Under the pieces are notes generated by a model. That model made no database searches. It had not been told where the DNA came from and saw nothing but the letters and a program-made list of their open reading frames with translations. Below are positions 16,806 to 27,091 of a stretch of DNA of 64,000 nucleotides, piece by piece. This stretch comes from Luteimonas fraxinea (GTDB taxonomy: Bacteria > Pseudomonadota > Gammaproteobacteria > Xanthomonadales > Xanthomonadaceae): NCBI RefSeq assembly GCF_021233355.1, contig NZ_CP089507.1:1426001-1490000 (forward strand), read 5' to 3'. Position numbers and translations under genes: made by a program. How positions within the stretch are numbered: the stretch's first letter is position 1; each line of letters starts with the position of its first letter.

Positions 16806-17833
16806 GCCGACCGGCACCGCTGCACCCAGAACCGCTTCCGCGCCTGCGCGTCGATTACGTCGACGGTACCGCGCCGGCTGACCTGCTCGCGCAATCCGAC
16901 GTGCTCGCCGTCCTCGGCTTCGGTGACGCCGCGCCCGTGCTCGACGATCCGCGCTGGTTACGCGTGCCGCTGCAGCCCTATGGCGCAGCGCCGCTGGAAG
17001 TCTGGCGTGGCCAGGCGCCGGTGCGCCACGGGCGCGACGGCGACATCGCGTGGTCGACCGACGGCCATCTGATGTTCGGCGCGATCGAAGTCGACGAGCC
17101 CGAAGGCCACACCGGTGAGGGCGACCACAGCGGCATCCTGCTCGCCGCCGAACACGCCTACCGCGAACTGACCCGTTTCATCGGCAAGAGCGAGTTTCCG
17201 CATCTGCTGCGGATCTGGAACTACCTGGACGCGATCACCCACGGCGACGGCGACACCGAACGCTATCGCCAGTTCTGCGTGGGCCGCGCGCGTGGGCTGG
17301 GCAGCTTCGATACTTCGCAGCTGCCCGCCGCGACCGCGATCGGCCGTTGCGACGATGCGCGCACGATCCAGGTCTACTGGCTGGCCGCGCGCGTGCCGGG
17401 CATTCCGGTCGAAAACCCGCGCCAGGTCAGCGCCTACCAGTACCCGCGCCAGTACGGCCCGCAGGCGCCGAGCTTTGCCCGCGCGATGCTGCCGCCGGCC
17501 GGCAGCGCGATTCCGCTGATGCTGTCGGGCACGGCCAGCGTCGTCGGCCACGCCTCGCAGCACGAAGGCGAACTGCTGGCCCAGCTCGACGAGACCTTCG
17601 CGAATTTCGATGCGTTGATCGCGTCGGCACGCACGCATCGCCCCGACCTGCCGGCCGCGTTCGGTCCGGGTTCGCGCTTGAAAGTCTACGTACGTGACGC
17701 CGCCGATCTGCCCGCAGTCGCCGAAGCCTTCGATGCGCGTTTCGGCGACCGCCTGCCGCGCGTGGTGCTGCACGCGGCGATCTGTCGCCGCGAACTGGCG
17801 CTGGAAATCGACGGCGTCCACGACGCCGGTTGA
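16802..17833 (+). CDS. xanB2: Chorismatase / 3-hydroxybenzoate synthase (XanB2-type)
   Basis: A 343-residue protein of the chorismatase/FkbO-Hyg5 family. It has the C-terminal trimerisation/RidA-like domain and the conserved segments YGPQAPSFARAML, SGTASVVGHAS and AICRRELALEIDG. In Xanthomonas, XanB2 converts chorismate to 3- and 4-hydroxybenzoate. The 3-isomer primes xanthomonadin synthesis and the 4-isomer feeds ubiquinone. It overlaps the flavoprotein stop by 4 bp, and its presence beside the polyene genes is strong support for a xanthomonadin-type product. Product ratio is not readable from the sequence. Confidence 0.88.
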   Translation: MSRPAPLHPEPLPRLRVDYVDGTAPADLLAQSDVLAVLGFGDAAPVLDDPRWLRVPLQPYGAAPLEVWRGQAPVRHGRDGDIAWSTDGHLMFGAIEVDEPEGHTGEGDHSGILLAAEHAYRELTRFIGKSEFPHLLRIWNYLDAITHGDGDTERYRQFCVGRARGLGSFDTSQLPAATAIGRCDDARTIQVYWLAARVPGIPVENPRQVSAYQYPRQYGPQAPSFARAMLPPAGSAIPLMLSGTASVVGHASQHEGELLAQLDETFANFDALIASARTHRPDLPAAFGPGSRLKVYVRDAADLPAVAEAFDARFGDRLPRVVLHAAICRRELALEIDGVHDAG

Positions 17834-18889
<1,056 letters not shown>

Positions 18890-19056
18890 GCCGCGCCGCT
18901 CGACGCCGCGTCCAGGTGCAACGGAAAACGCCGGGCAATGCCGGGCGTTCTGCGTTTCGCGCAGCGTGATGATCCGCCGCTGTATCGGCACCGCGCGTGG
19001 CATCACAACGACGGTATCGAGGCTCGCGGGGTGTCGTCCGCTACGACGGCCCCAAA

Positions 19057-19086
19057 GAAAACGCCCGGGCAAGCCCGGGCGTTTTC
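19057..19086. terminator. Bidirectional terminator
   Basis: A perfect 14-bp inverted repeat (gaaaacgcccgggc / gcccgggcgttttc) with a 2-nt centre. A-rich and T-rich ends on both sides allow it to end both hemB (+) and the peptidase gene (-). A weaker hairpin around 18925-18950 lies nearer hemB. Confidence 0.88.
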
Positions 19087-19106
19087 GTACAGCTTGAAGC
19101 GATCGA

Positions 19107-22100
19107 TCAGTTGACCGTCAGCACCACCGGAGCGGCTGCCTTCGGCGTCGCCGGATCGTTGCTGCTCACGCACAGGTGGCCGACATGGCGACCCGCGCCC
19201 AGACCGGCCGCGTTGACCGCCAGACGGTTGGCCTGGCTCGCGCCCGGCTGCACCGTACCCGACGCCGGGGTGACCGCACCGAGCCACGGCGCACCACACG
19301 CCACTTCACCGCGCACCTGCATGGACAGGCCTGCGTAGTTGTTCAGCAGCGACCAGTTGCCGGCACCCGACGAGGCGATCTCGATGAACGCGAAGCTGCC
19401 GTTCCCGACCGGCGACGCGTACCACGCCCACGTCGTGGCGTACGCGCCGCGCGTGTATGCCACGAGCCAGTAGCGGCCCGGCTGCAGCACGACGTTGCTC
19501 TGGCCCGCAGCGTTGAAGTTGAAGCCCAGATTGGCTCCCGAGACCTGGACGCCCGGGGCATTGGTCGCACCCGCGAAACGCCACACCGCAGCATTCGGGG
19601 TCGTCACCGGATTGCCGGCAGGCAGTCCGTTGACATCCGGGTAAATCGCCCAGCCCACCTGCGTCGCAGTGAAGGTGCCACCGACCGCAAAGCCTTCGTT
19701 GAAGATCGACGTCAGGCGCGTCGGTGACTCGATGACGAAGTCATCGGCCACCATCTGTGCCACAGGCGTGCCTGCATCGGTGCGGTGGATGCCGCGATAC
19801 CCGTTGGTCAACGTGCCACGCAGACGATCGGCGACCGGCAGGCTGCCGTTACCGGTGTTGGCCACGGTGTAGCTCAGCGGCGAACCACCTGCATTGCCGA
19901 CGGAACCGGTTGCCGTACCGCTGCGACCCGCCGCCAGTGCCAGGGTGATCGAATCCGGCAGCTTGACCACCGGCGCCTGGATCGCGATCGCAATCGGCAG
20001 CGTCAGCGGTGCGCGCTGCACACCCAGGATCGGACCCGTCGACTCCAGACGCATTTCGCCGAAGCTGAAGACGCCATTGGCTGCCTGTGCACGGGTGTTG
20101 ACGGTGATGCGCACCGACGCCGTGCCACCGGCCGGCACCTTCAGCGTCGACGGCACTGCCGTCGCGTTGACGCCCGCGAAGCTGATGCGCCAGCTCGACG
20201 CGCTGCCGTGCGGGTTGCGGAACGTACGCACGAAGCTGCAGCTCGTGTAGCAGTTGCGGCTCGCCATGCTCGGCTGGTTGAGGGCCGACACATCACCACC
20301 CAGCGCCGGATCGGCCGCGAGGTAGTTCGCCTTGGTCTCGTGCATCACCAGGCCGGCGTTGATTGCCCGGTCGACCTGGATGCGGCCGCTGCCCTTGTCG
20401 AACGGCGTGCCCAACGTGACCTGGTCTTCCTTGAACACTTCGGTCTTGGCGGTCAGCGCGAGCGCCGACTTGATCTCGGGCACCGACCACGTCGGACGCG
20501 CCTGGCGGATCAGGCCTGCAGCACCGGCCTGGTGCGGCGATGCCATCGAGGTGCCGTTGTACAGATCGACCGCGTTTTCGAAGCCGGTGATCGTGGTGCC
20601 GGCGATGACGGCGAGGATGCTCACGCCAGGCGCGGTGACGTCCGGCTTGACCAGATCGAACGTGCCCGCCGGACCGCGCGAGCTGAAGGCACCGAGTGCG
20701 TCGGCGACATTCGGCAGCACCAGCGGCGGGTACTGCACGCCGGCGGTCGCAGTCGGATTGGCAGCGACGAAATCACGCAGCAGGTTGGCATCGGCCTGCG
20801 GCATGCCGAAGACCGGGATGGTGGCGCCGGCCGCCCCGGGAATGATGCCGCCGGCCGCGTTGTTCGCGATCACGACCGCGACCGCACCAGCATTCCGGGC
20901 GTTGTTGGCCTTGTCGATGAAGCCGCAGGTGCCGCGACGGATCACCGCGATGGCGCCTTGGAACGTATTGGCCGCAAACGCCACGCAGCCGTCACTCGCG
21001 GTATCGATCGTTGCGCTGACCCGCAGCGGCGTTGTGCCGGGAATCGATGCGGTGAACGGCGTACCGGTGTTGCCCTCCTCGATGAGGACCGGCTGCAGCG
21101 GCTCGGGCACATCGCCCGGACCAGTCACATTGAGCGCGAGCGCGAATGAGCCACGACCGTGCTGGGCAGCGGCTGTCGACGACACCCACGGTTCCAGGTG
21201 ACCCATGGTGTTCGGGCCCGGACCGCTGTTGCCGGCCGACGAGGCCACGAAGATGCCGGCATCGACAGCGTTGAGGAACGCCAGCGACACGGCTTCGCTC
21301 CACGGTGCTGCGCCGCCACCGATCGAGTAGTTCAGCACGTCGACGATGCCGTCGGCGATGGCCTGGTTGACGCCTGCCACTGCCGAGTTGTTCGGGCACA
21401 GGCCCTGACCGGTCGCAGTGTTGGTGTAGCAGATGTCGTAGGCGACGATGTTGCCGCGCGGCGCGACGCCGGAGATCCGGCGCATGTTGCCGCGGAACAG
21501 GGCGTCACGGCGATTGCCGGCGACCGTGGAGGCCACATGGCTGCCGTGGCCGTTGGTGTCGCCGAAACCGGGTTCTTCGCGGATGTTCGGCAGGCCGCAC
21601 TGGTTGCCCGGCGCGCCGCAGACGAAGTTGTAGCCACCGATCAGCTTGTCGTTGCAGCGACCGGCGTCGACCTGGCCTGTCTGGCAGGTGCCGAGGTAGT
21701 TGCCGGCGCCCAGCGGATTGATGTGCTGATAGCCGTCGATCGGATCGACCGCGGTGAACGACGGCGCACCGAAGTTGATGCCCGAATCGAGAATGCCGTA
21801 GACGATGCCTTCGCCCTGGAACTGGCCGGTCGCACCCGCCCAGGTGCCGTTCCACACGGCTTCGGAACCGATCAGCTTCGGACCGGTGTCGGTGTCGAGC
21901 ACGTATTCGCGATAGGCCTCGACCAGCTGCACGTCGGGCAGCTGCCCGATGCGCGCGGCTTCGGCCGTGGTCAGCTCGACCACCACACCGTTGAGTGCGT
22001 GCTGCATACGGTATTCGACATCGATCGGACGACCGACACGCAGCGCCATGGCGCCGACGAGATCGGACTGTCGACCCTGCAGGTAGTTGACGTAGTTGCG

Positions 22101-22469
22101 CGCGGTCGCGCTCTTGACGTCGAGGCGCGACTTGCCGCGCGCATCGGTGCGCCGGGCGGGCGCCGCGAGGCCGCTGATCTCGCCCTTGTAACCGGCGAGC
22201 GCGGGCTCTTCGAAGACGACGATGTAGCGCTCGGGCGTCCCGGACGACAGTGGCGCCGGCGCTGCGGGCGTGGCCGCGCGGCCGCCGGTGGCGGTCGCAA
22301 CGGATGCATCGGACGACGTGGCGCCGAACAGCGAACCGACGCTCGCTTTGGCGGAATCGACCGCGTTCCCGATGACCGGGACACGGGACGGAAGTGCGGT
22401 ACTCGCGACCGCGACGACGGCGAGGCCGAGCAGGGCCGAAGCCACCCCGACCTTTCGAATGCGTGACAT
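19107..22469 (-). CDS. Large secreted S8 family serine peptidase (subtilisin-like)
   Basis: A 1120-residue exported protease. A hydrophobic signal segment (VGVASALLGLAVVAVASTAL) is followed by a propeptide-like I9 domain (about 80-190, starting ERYIVVFEEPALAG). The catalytic triad is Asp228 (GILDSGIN), His308 (NGHGSHVAST) and Ser641 (NGTSMASPH), with the oxyanion Asn414 in SAGNSGPG. A protease-associated domain (about 460-580) is inserted between His and Ser. The remaining 470 residues are beta-rich, perhaps Fn3-like and adhesion domains, and include two Cys in RNCYTSCSF. The ATG at 22469 is chosen because it begins the signal sequence; 38 further codons upstream are open. It is a single transcription unit ending at a bidirectional terminator. 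Confidence 0.93.
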   Translation of the reverse strand: MSRIRKVGVASALLGLAVVAVASTALPSRVPVIGNAVDSAKASVGSLFGATSSDASVATATGGRAATPAAPAPLSSGTPERYIVVFEEPALAGYKGEISGLAAPARRTDARGKSRLDVKSATARNYVNYLQGRQSDLVGAMALRVGRPIDVEYRMQHALNGVVVELTTAEAARIGQLPDVQLVEAYREYVLDTDTGPKLIGSEAVWNGTWAGATGQFQGEGIVYGILDSGINFGAPSFTAVDPIDGYQHINPLGAGNYLGTCQTGQVDAGRCNDKLIGGYNFVCGAPGNQCGLPNIREEPGFGDTNGHGSHVASTVAGNRRDALFRGNMRRISGVAPRGNIVAYDICYTNTATGQGLCPNNSAVAGVNQAIADGIVDVLNYSIGGGAAPWSEAVSLAFLNAVDAGIFVASSAGNSGPGPNTMGHLEPWVSSTAAAQHGRGSFALALNVTGPGDVPEPLQPVLIEEGNTGTPFTASIPGTTPLRVSATIDTASDGCVAFAANTFQGAIAVIRRGTCGFIDKANNARNAGAVAVVIANNAAGGIIPGAAGATIPVFGMPQADANLLRDFVAANPTATAGVQYPPLVLPNVADALGAFSSRGPAGTFDLVKPDVTAPGVSILAVIAGTTITGFENAVDLYNGTSMASPHQAGAAGLIRQARPTWSVPEIKSALALTAKTEVFKEDQVTLGTPFDKGSGRIQVDRAINAGLVMHETKANYLAADPALGGDVSALNQPSMASRNCYTSCSFVRTFRNPHGSASSWRISFAGVNATAVPSTLKVPAGGTASVRITVNTRAQAANGVFSFGEMRLESTGPILGVQRAPLTLPIAIAIQAPVVKLPDSITLALAAGRSGTATGSVGNAGGSPLSYTVANTGNGSLPVADRLRGTLTNGYRGIHRTDAGTPVAQMVADDFVIESPTRLTSIFNEGFAVGGTFTATQVGWAIYPDVNGLPAGNPVTTPNAAVWRFAGATNAPGVQVSGANLGFNFNAAGQSNVVLQPGRYWLVAYTRGAYATTWAWYASPVGNGSFAFIEIASSGAGNWSLLNNYAGLSMQVRGEVACGAPWLGAVTPASGTVQPGASQANRLAVNAAGLGAGRHVGHLCVSSNDPATPKAAAPVVLTVN

Positions 22470-22600
22470 GCGGATGTATCCCCTAGTGATGGAACCTGCC
22501 AGATCCAAACGACGATGCCGTCCGACTGCCGACTGCATCGACGTCCTTCCTTCCGATCGCGGGCGAGCCCCCTGCCGTACCACGCCATCGGTTCTGTGAC

Positions 22601-22612
22601 GTTGTATACAAC
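22601..22612. promoter_or_regulatory. Perfect 12-bp palindrome upstream of the S8 peptidase and aroE
   Basis: GTTGTATACAAC lies in an AT-rich patch (22601-22660) in the 287-bp divergent region between the peptidase and aroE. It also holds a TATACA, which could be a -10 element for the peptidase. No convincing -35 was found, so it is listed as a candidate operator. Confidence 0.35.
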
Positions 22613-22756
22613 TTTTTGACCCGGCGGGCGCATGCCGTTGTCACTTTTTTTCCGTACCGGGGCGTCGGGTAGAACCCCTGCATCGTGACGCCGGAATCGC
22701 ATCGCGCCGCTAGACTGCGGCGACGCCAGCCCGGCGTGTCGCATTCAGAGATTTCC

Positions 22757-23602
22757 ATGTCGCCAGCCCGTCTTGCCGTGTTCGGTCACCCGGTCGCGCA
22801 TTCACTGTCGCCTCGCATCCACGCCGCGTTCGGTGCGCAGACCGGCATCGCGATTGCCTACGACGCCATCGATACGGCGCCGGGGTCTTTTGCGGATGCA
22901 CTCGCGGCATTCGCTGCCGACGGCGGCACCGGCGCGAACGTCACGCTGCCGCTGAAGGAGCTCGCGCATGGACTGGCATCGACGCGCAGCGAGCGCGCCG
23001 AACGCGCGGGCGCGGTCAATACGCTGGTACGCCAAGGCGACGCCTGGCATGGCGACAACACCGACGGCGCGGGCCTGGTCCGCGATCTGACCGAGCGCCA
23101 CGGGCTCGACCTGCGTGGTCGCCGCACGCTGCTGGTCGGCGCGGGTGGCGCAGCGCGCGGTGTTGCGCCGGCGCTGCTCGATGCGGGCATCAGCGAACTC
23201 TATGTGGTCAACCGCACGGCAACCCGCACCGATGCACTGGCCGATGCGCTCGGCGAACCCGGGCGCGTGCACCCGCGCTATCTCGAACAGCTCGGCGAGC
23301 TGGGCGAGTTCGAACTGATCGTCAACGCCACCTCGGCCGGGCGCGGCGGCACGATGCTGTCCTTGCCGCGATCGCTGGTCGGCGTGCGCACCGCAGCCGT
23401 CGATCTCAGCTATGCCGAAGCGTCGGTGCCGTTCCTGGCCTGGGCGCGCGCGCATCGCTGTCGCGACACGATCGACGGACTCGGCATGCTGGTCGAACAG
23501 GCCGCTGAAAGTTTCGCGCTGTGGCACGGCGTGCGGCCCGATACCACGGCGGTGTTCGAGTCGCTGCAGTCGCGCAATGCGCTGCTGGTCAACGCGGACT
23601 GA
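22757..23602 (+). CDS. aroE: Shikimate dehydrogenase (NADP+)
   Basis: A 281-residue enzyme that reduces 3-dehydroshikimate to shikimate in aromatic biosynthesis. It has the substrate-binding start [17 protein letters not shown], the catalytic Lys/Asp pair in NVTLPLKE and DNTDGAG, the NADP motif GAGGAARGV and the VNRTATR segment that fixes the adenine phosphate. It also has the C-terminal [11 protein letters not shown]. Its product feeds chorismate and so the chorismatase at 16802, although the two genes are separate. The ATG at 22757 gives the normal AroE start; 24 further codons are open upstream. It is followed by a membrane protein gene 8 bp later. Confidence 0.95.
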   Translation: MSPARLAVFGHPVAHSLSPRIHAAFGAQTGIAIAYDAIDTAPGSFADALAAFAADGGTGANVTLPLKELAHGLASTRSERAERAGAVNTLVRQGDAWHGDNTDGAGLVRDLTERHGLDLRGRRTLLVGAGGAARGVAPALLDAGISELYVVNRTATRTDALADALGEPGRVHPRYLEQLGELGEFELIVNATSAGRGGTMLSLPRSLVGVRTAAVDLSYAEASVPFLAWARAHRCRDTIDGLGMLVEQAAESFALWHGVRPDTTAVFESLQSRNALLVNAD

Positions 23603-23610
23603 GTCTCGTA

Positions 23611-23946
23611 ATGGACCTTCGCGAACTTGTGTTGATGATCGCCAGCCAGTTGCCGGGCCGGCTGCCGATCCTGATCGCGCTGGTCGTCGGTCTGGTGCTG
23701 GTCACGCAGCGCCGCACGCTGTCGCCCGCATCGCGCCGGGCAGGCCTGCTCGGCTTCGGGTTGCTGCTGCTCACGAATGTGCTGGCGATGCTCGGCTGGC
23801 CGCTGCTGCAGATGTACGTCATGGGTGCGGCGATGTCGGCGACGCAGGTGCAGATGACGTTCGCGCTGCTGGCGGTGCCGCTGGCGCTGCTGGATGCGGC
23901 GGGACTGGTGCTGCTGGCGCTGGCGATCGTGCGCGGCGCGCGCTGA
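23611..23946 (+). CDS. Small integral membrane protein, unknown function
   Basis: A 111-residue protein with three or four hydrophobic segments: LPILIALVVGLVLVT, AGLLGFGLLLLTNVLAMLGWPLL, AMSATQVQMTFALLAVPLALLD and AGLVLLALAIVRG. Basic residues between the first two suggest a cytoplasmic loop. The ATG follows the aroE stop by 8 bp, so it is co-transcribed with aroE. No family name is recognised. Confidence 0.7.
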   Translation: MDLRELVLMIASQLPGRLPILIALVVGLVLVTQRRTLSPASRRAGLLGFGLLLLTNVLAMLGWPLLQMYVMGAAMSATQVQMTFALLAVPLALLDAAGLVLLALAIVRGAR

Positions 23947-23952
23947 TCCGTC

Positions 23953-24207
23953 GTGCAATGCCGGGACGGCTGCGCGGCCTGCTGCATCGCGCCTTCGATC
24001 ACCTCGCCGATTCCGGGCATGCCCGATGGCAAGCCGGCCGGTGTGGCATGTGTGCAGTTGGATGATCGTTTGCGGTGTCGCCTGTTCGGGCGGCCGGAGC
24101 GGCCGGCGTTCTGCGGATCGCTGCGGCCTTCGCTGGAGATGTGTGGGCGTTCGCGCGGTGCTGCGTTCGCGATGCTCGAAGAACTCGAGCGGGTGACGGC
24201 GCCTTGA
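23953..24207 (+). CDS. YkgJ family cysteine cluster protein
   Basis: An 84-residue protein with the YkgJ Cys pattern: CRDGCAACC near the N-terminus, then CVQLDDRLRC, AFCGSL and MCG. These are likely to bind a zinc or iron-sulfur centre. It begins at a GTG 7 bp after the upstream stop, which gives the characteristic QCRDGC start. It seems complete, with the conserved GMPDGKPAGVACVQL and FGRPERPAFCGSLRPS segments. The physiological role of YkgJ proteins is not established. Confidence 0.83.
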   Translation: MQCRDGCAACCIAPSITSPIPGMPDGKPAGVACVQLDDRLRCRLFGRPERPAFCGSLRPSLEMCGRSRGAAFAMLEELERVTAP

Positions 24208-24279
24208 GCGCGGACAGGCACGTCTGACGACGCACACGCTGTCTCGGAATTGTTTCGCGCGGGAGACGGGCCCTCACCC

Positions 24280-24340
24280 GACGCGCTTCGCGCGTCGACC
24301 CCGGATCAGGTCCGGGGCAGGCGCTCTCCCTGAGGGAGAG
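24280..24340. repeat. Array of three adjacent hairpins (intergenic repeat)
   Basis: Three consecutive inverted repeats occupy about 60 bp: gacgcg/cgcgtc (24280-24296), ccccgga/tccgggg (24299-24317) and ctctccc/gggagag (24324-24340). The block resembles the mosaic repeats common between genes of Xanthomonadaceae. No other copy was seen in this window, so the family assignment rests on memory. Confidence 0.6.
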
Positions 24341-24433
24341 GTGCTCGTATCTCGCGATCTGAACAGTGACACTCGTATCGAGCTGTGGTTGGTCATCCCG
24401 CAACAGCGACACTCCAGACCGCACACACGAAAA

Positions 24434-24451
24434 GGGCGGCCGAAGCCGCCC
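24434..24451 (-). terminator. Rho-independent terminator of csbD-like gene
   Basis: A 7-bp stem gggcggc / gccgccc with a cgaa loop. On the minus strand it is followed by TTTTCG. It lies 22 bp past the CsbD-like stop. Confidence 0.8.
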
Positions 24452-24473
24452 ATCCGTGACACCTGCCGCCGCT

Positions 24474-24650
24474 TCAGCGGCCCTTGCGGGCGTCGTCGTT
24501 GGCCTTGCCGACCGCGCTCTGGACCTTGCCGGCGGTCTTCTGTGCCTTGCCGGCCACTTCCTTGGAGGTGTTGCCCGTGACCTTGCCGACGACTTCCTTC
24601 GCGGTGCCCTTGACCTGGTTCTTGATGCCTTCGCTGCGATTCTTGTCCAC
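24474..24650 (-). CDS. CsbD-like stress protein
   Basis: A 58-residue very hydrophilic protein of the CsbD family: DKNRSEGIKNQVKGTAKEV, VGKVTGNTSKEVAGKAQKTA and GKVQSAVGKANDDARKG form the repeated helix pattern. It starts at a GTG preceded by GGAGA 7 bases upstream, which decides the start. CsbD proteins accumulate in general stress, and their molecular role is uncertain. A long open frame in this phase runs upstream but is a shadow of the dehydrogenase gene. The gene is monocistronic and ends at a clear hairpin. Confidence 0.87.
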   Translation of the reverse strand: MDKNRSEGIKNQVKGTAKEVVGKVTGNTSKEVAGKAQKTAGKVQSAVGKANDDARKGR

Positions 24651-24766
24651 GTCGATGTCTCCGGCCTGCTGGATTGCAGGGTGGGAACGATATGCACCGC
24701 GTGCCGCAATGCCGGGGTGAAGAAATCGCGCCTCGCCGTGCACCATTACGGAAACGCTCAGCTGGA

Positions 24767-25606
24767 TCAGAGGATCGGCGCGCCGCCGGTCACCGCGTAA
24801 CGGCCACCGCTCATGTAGCTCGCTTCGTCCGACGCCAGCAGCACATAGATCGGCGCGCATTCGGCCGGCTGGCCGGGACGCTTGAGCGGGACCTGCGAAC
24901 CGAACGACGCCACTTCGTCCGGCGGCATCGTCGACGGAATCAGCGGCGTCCAGATCGGGCCCGGCGCGACAGAGTTCACGCGGATGCCTTTGTCGGCCAG
25001 CAGCTGCGCGAGACCCGCACTGAAATTCGCGATCGCACCCTTCGTCGCCGCATACGGCAGCAGCGTCGCCTTGGGCTTGTCGGAATTGATCGAGCTGGTG
25101 TTGATGATCGATGCGCCGGGCTGCATGTGCGGCACCGCGGCCTTGCACAGGTGGAACATCGCGCTGACGTTGACCTGGAAGGTGTAGTCCCACATGTCAT
25201 CGGGAATCTCGTCGAGCGAGTCGTAGCTCATCTGGTAGGCGGCGTTGTTGACGAGGATGTCGAGGCGGCCGAACACGTCGATGGCCGTCTGCACGATCGC
25301 GCGGCAGTGCGCGGGATCGGCAATGTCGCCGGGCATCAGTGTGCAGCGCTGCCCGGCCTCTTCGACCAGGCGCTGCGTCTCGCGCGCGTCCTCGTCTTCG
25401 TTGAGATAACTCACCAGCACGTCGGCGCCTTCGCGTGCATACGCGAGTGCGACCGCGCGGCCGATGCCGCTGTCGCCGCCGGTGATGATCGCGACCTTGC
25501 CTGCGAGCCGGCCGCTGCCGCGATAGCTGTCTTCGCCATGGTCGGCGGGTGGATCGAGCTTTTTCTCGACGCCGGGGACATCCTGCTGCTGCGCGGGCTG
25601 GTTCAT
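24767..25606 (-). CDS. SDR family oxidoreductase (YghA/YhdF-like)
   Basis: A 279-residue short-chain dehydrogenase. It has an N-terminal tail of about 35 residues (QQQDVPGVEKKLDPPADHGE) followed by TGGDSGIG, LVNNAAYQ, NTSSINS and YAATKGA (catalytic Ser, Tyr and Lys), and PGPIWTPLIPS. The extended N-terminus and the C-terminal SGGRYAVTGGAPIL are typical of the stress-associated YghA/YhdF group, often next to CsbD-like genes as here. The substrate is unknown. Confidence 0.92.
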   Translation of the reverse strand: MNQPAQQQDVPGVEKKLDPPADHGEDSYRGSGRLAGKVAIITGGDSGIGRAVALAYAREGADVLVSYLNEDEDARETQRLVEEAGQRCTLMPGDIADPAHCRAIVQTAIDVFGRLDILVNNAAYQMSYDSLDEIPDDMWDYTFQVNVSAMFHLCKAAVPHMQPGASIINTSSINSDKPKATLLPYAATKGAIANFSAGLAQLLADKGIRVNSVAPGPIWTPLIPSTMPPDEVASFGSQVPLKRPGQPAECAPIYVLLASDEASYMSGGRYAVTGGAPIL

Positions 25607-25737
25607 GACGGCTGTTCTCGAAAGGCGGGGCCTGTCACGCTCGCGCCCGCATCGTCGAACGACCGTGAATCCCGACGTATCCGTCTCGTCCTAAACGTCA
25701 GGACGTCAGCAGTTCGCCCACTGTCGAACCGCAGGGC

Positions 25738-26967
25738 TCACACTTCGGCGAGGTGGCCCGATGCCGGCGTCTCTGCAACAACAGCCGCATGCAGCGGCAT
25801 CACGAACGACAGGCGTGTATCACTGGCAACCGTCGCGGCGTCGATCCGCCCCGCGTGCGCGCGGGCGATCTCACCAGCGATGAAGAAATCCCAGGAGCGC
25901 GGCGGGCGCGTATCGATCCCACGCCCGGTCAGCGGGCCGGACACGCTGTCGAGTTCGTTGCCCGACAGCACCAGACCGGGTGCCTGCACGTTGAACACCA
26001 GGGCCTCGTCGGTGGTCGAGACATCGATCGACACGGTTGCATCCGGCGCGACGTGCCGCAGGACGTTGTTCGCCAGATTCACCAGCAACTGGCCGAGGCG
26101 TTCGACATCGCAATCGACATCGCGCTCGACACGCGCCGCCGTGACGAGCGCGCGTTCGGGGTGGGCGCTGACCACCTGCGACAGCACGCGCTGCAATTCG
26201 ATCGCCACCTCGGCGGCAGGTGTGCGCACCAGCGGCACGCCGTTGGCCAACCTGTCGTGTGCGAAATCGTTGATGCCGCCCACCACCGACGCCATGTGCC
26301 AGAGATTGGTTTCCATGCCGACCACGCGCGCGCGGATGTCGTCGGCGAGGCCGGGCGTCGTGCGGATCAGGTACGCATCCATGACCAGCGCCTGGATGGG
26401 TTCCTTGAGGTCGTCGCCGACCGCATGGATGAAACGCTCGCGCGCCTTGGCGACATCCAGCGCGGTATGCAACGCCGCCTCGCTCCACGCGTGCTTCTCG
26501 TCGGTTTCGAGCTGGGTGCCGATGAGCTCGGCGAACAGCTCCATCATCTGCAGGGTTTCCGGCGTCTCCACCGCCGACGGCAGCGGGTCGATCGCGCACA
26601 GCGTGCCGAAGAACTCGCCGTTGGCCCGGTGGATCGGCACCGAGATGTAGCTCTCCAGACCGTACAGCCGCGGCGTGTGGTGATCGGCGAACTCCGGGTG
26701 CTGGCTGGCGTGTCCGAACACCACCGGCTGGCGATGCTGGCGGATCTCGTCGCAGATCGTCGTGCGCAGTTCCAGTTCACCGCCCGGCGCCAGTCCGAAC
26801 GCCACCTCGTCTCGCACCGCGCAGGCCGTCCAGCGCGTGTCGGTCACGCGCGCGACCGCGGCGAAACGCAGGCCGGTCGTGCGGGTGATGACTTCGAGGA
26901 TCTTGGGCACGGCCGCGATGCGGTTGATGGCCGCGAGATCGCGCTGTGCCGCTTCGGCGTCGGACAT
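25738..26967 (-). CDS. GAF-domain histidine-kinase-like protein lacking the phosphoacceptor His
   Basis: A 409-residue cytoplasmic protein. The GAF domain covers about residues 20-155 (ISVPIHRANGEFFGTLCAIDP). The dimerisation helix holds RFIHAVGDDLKEPIQAL at 178-194. In normal kinases this motif reads GHDLRNP, so the phosphoacceptor His is Asp185 here; a His sits four residues upstream instead. An N box (LGQLLVNLANNVLRH) is kept. The G boxes are poorly conserved, with no DxGxG and a WDFFIAGEIARAHAG segment where GLGLYIAREIA is expected. It may be a pseudokinase or an anti-sigma-like binding protein. No response regulator gene is adjacent. An in-frame extension of 24 codons exists upstream, but MSDAEAAQ is a more normal start. 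Confidence 0.8.
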   Translation of the reverse strand: MSDAEAAQRDLAAINRIAAVPKILEVITRTTGLRFAAVARVTDTRWTACAVRDEVAFGLAPGGELELRTTICDEIRQHRQPVVFGHASQHPEFADHHTPRLYGLESYISVPIHRANGEFFGTLCAIDPLPSAVETPETLQMMELFAELIGTQLETDEKHAWSEAALHTALDVAKARERFIHAVGDDLKEPIQALVMDAYLIRTTPGLADDIRARVVGMETNLWHMASVVGGINDFAHDRLANGVPLVRTPAAEVAIELQRVLSQVVSAHPERALVTAARVERDVDCDVERLGQLLVNLANNVLRHVAPDATVSIDVSTTDEALVFNVQAPGLVLSGNELDSVSGPLTGRGIDTRPPRSWDFFIAGEIARAHAGRIDAATVASDTRLSFVMPLHAAVVAETPASGHLAEV

Positions 26968-27091
26968 GGCGGGGAATCGGAGGGGCTGATGGGTGCGCGT
27001 CAGCCTACGCGCCCGGCCGCAGCGCCGCCACCGCGACACCCGCTACACGCGGCGACGCCCACGCTGCGTCTTTCCCTCTCCTGGATGCACG

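Noticed and set aside
18925..18950. Weak hairpin after hemB
   Set aside because: A 6-bp outer and 3-bp inner stem with a mismatch. The strong palindrome at 19057-19086 is a better terminator.
24674..26650. A 658-codon plus-strand frame across the dehydrogenase and GAF genes
   Set aside because: It covers two convincing genes on the minus strand and has shadow-type composition.
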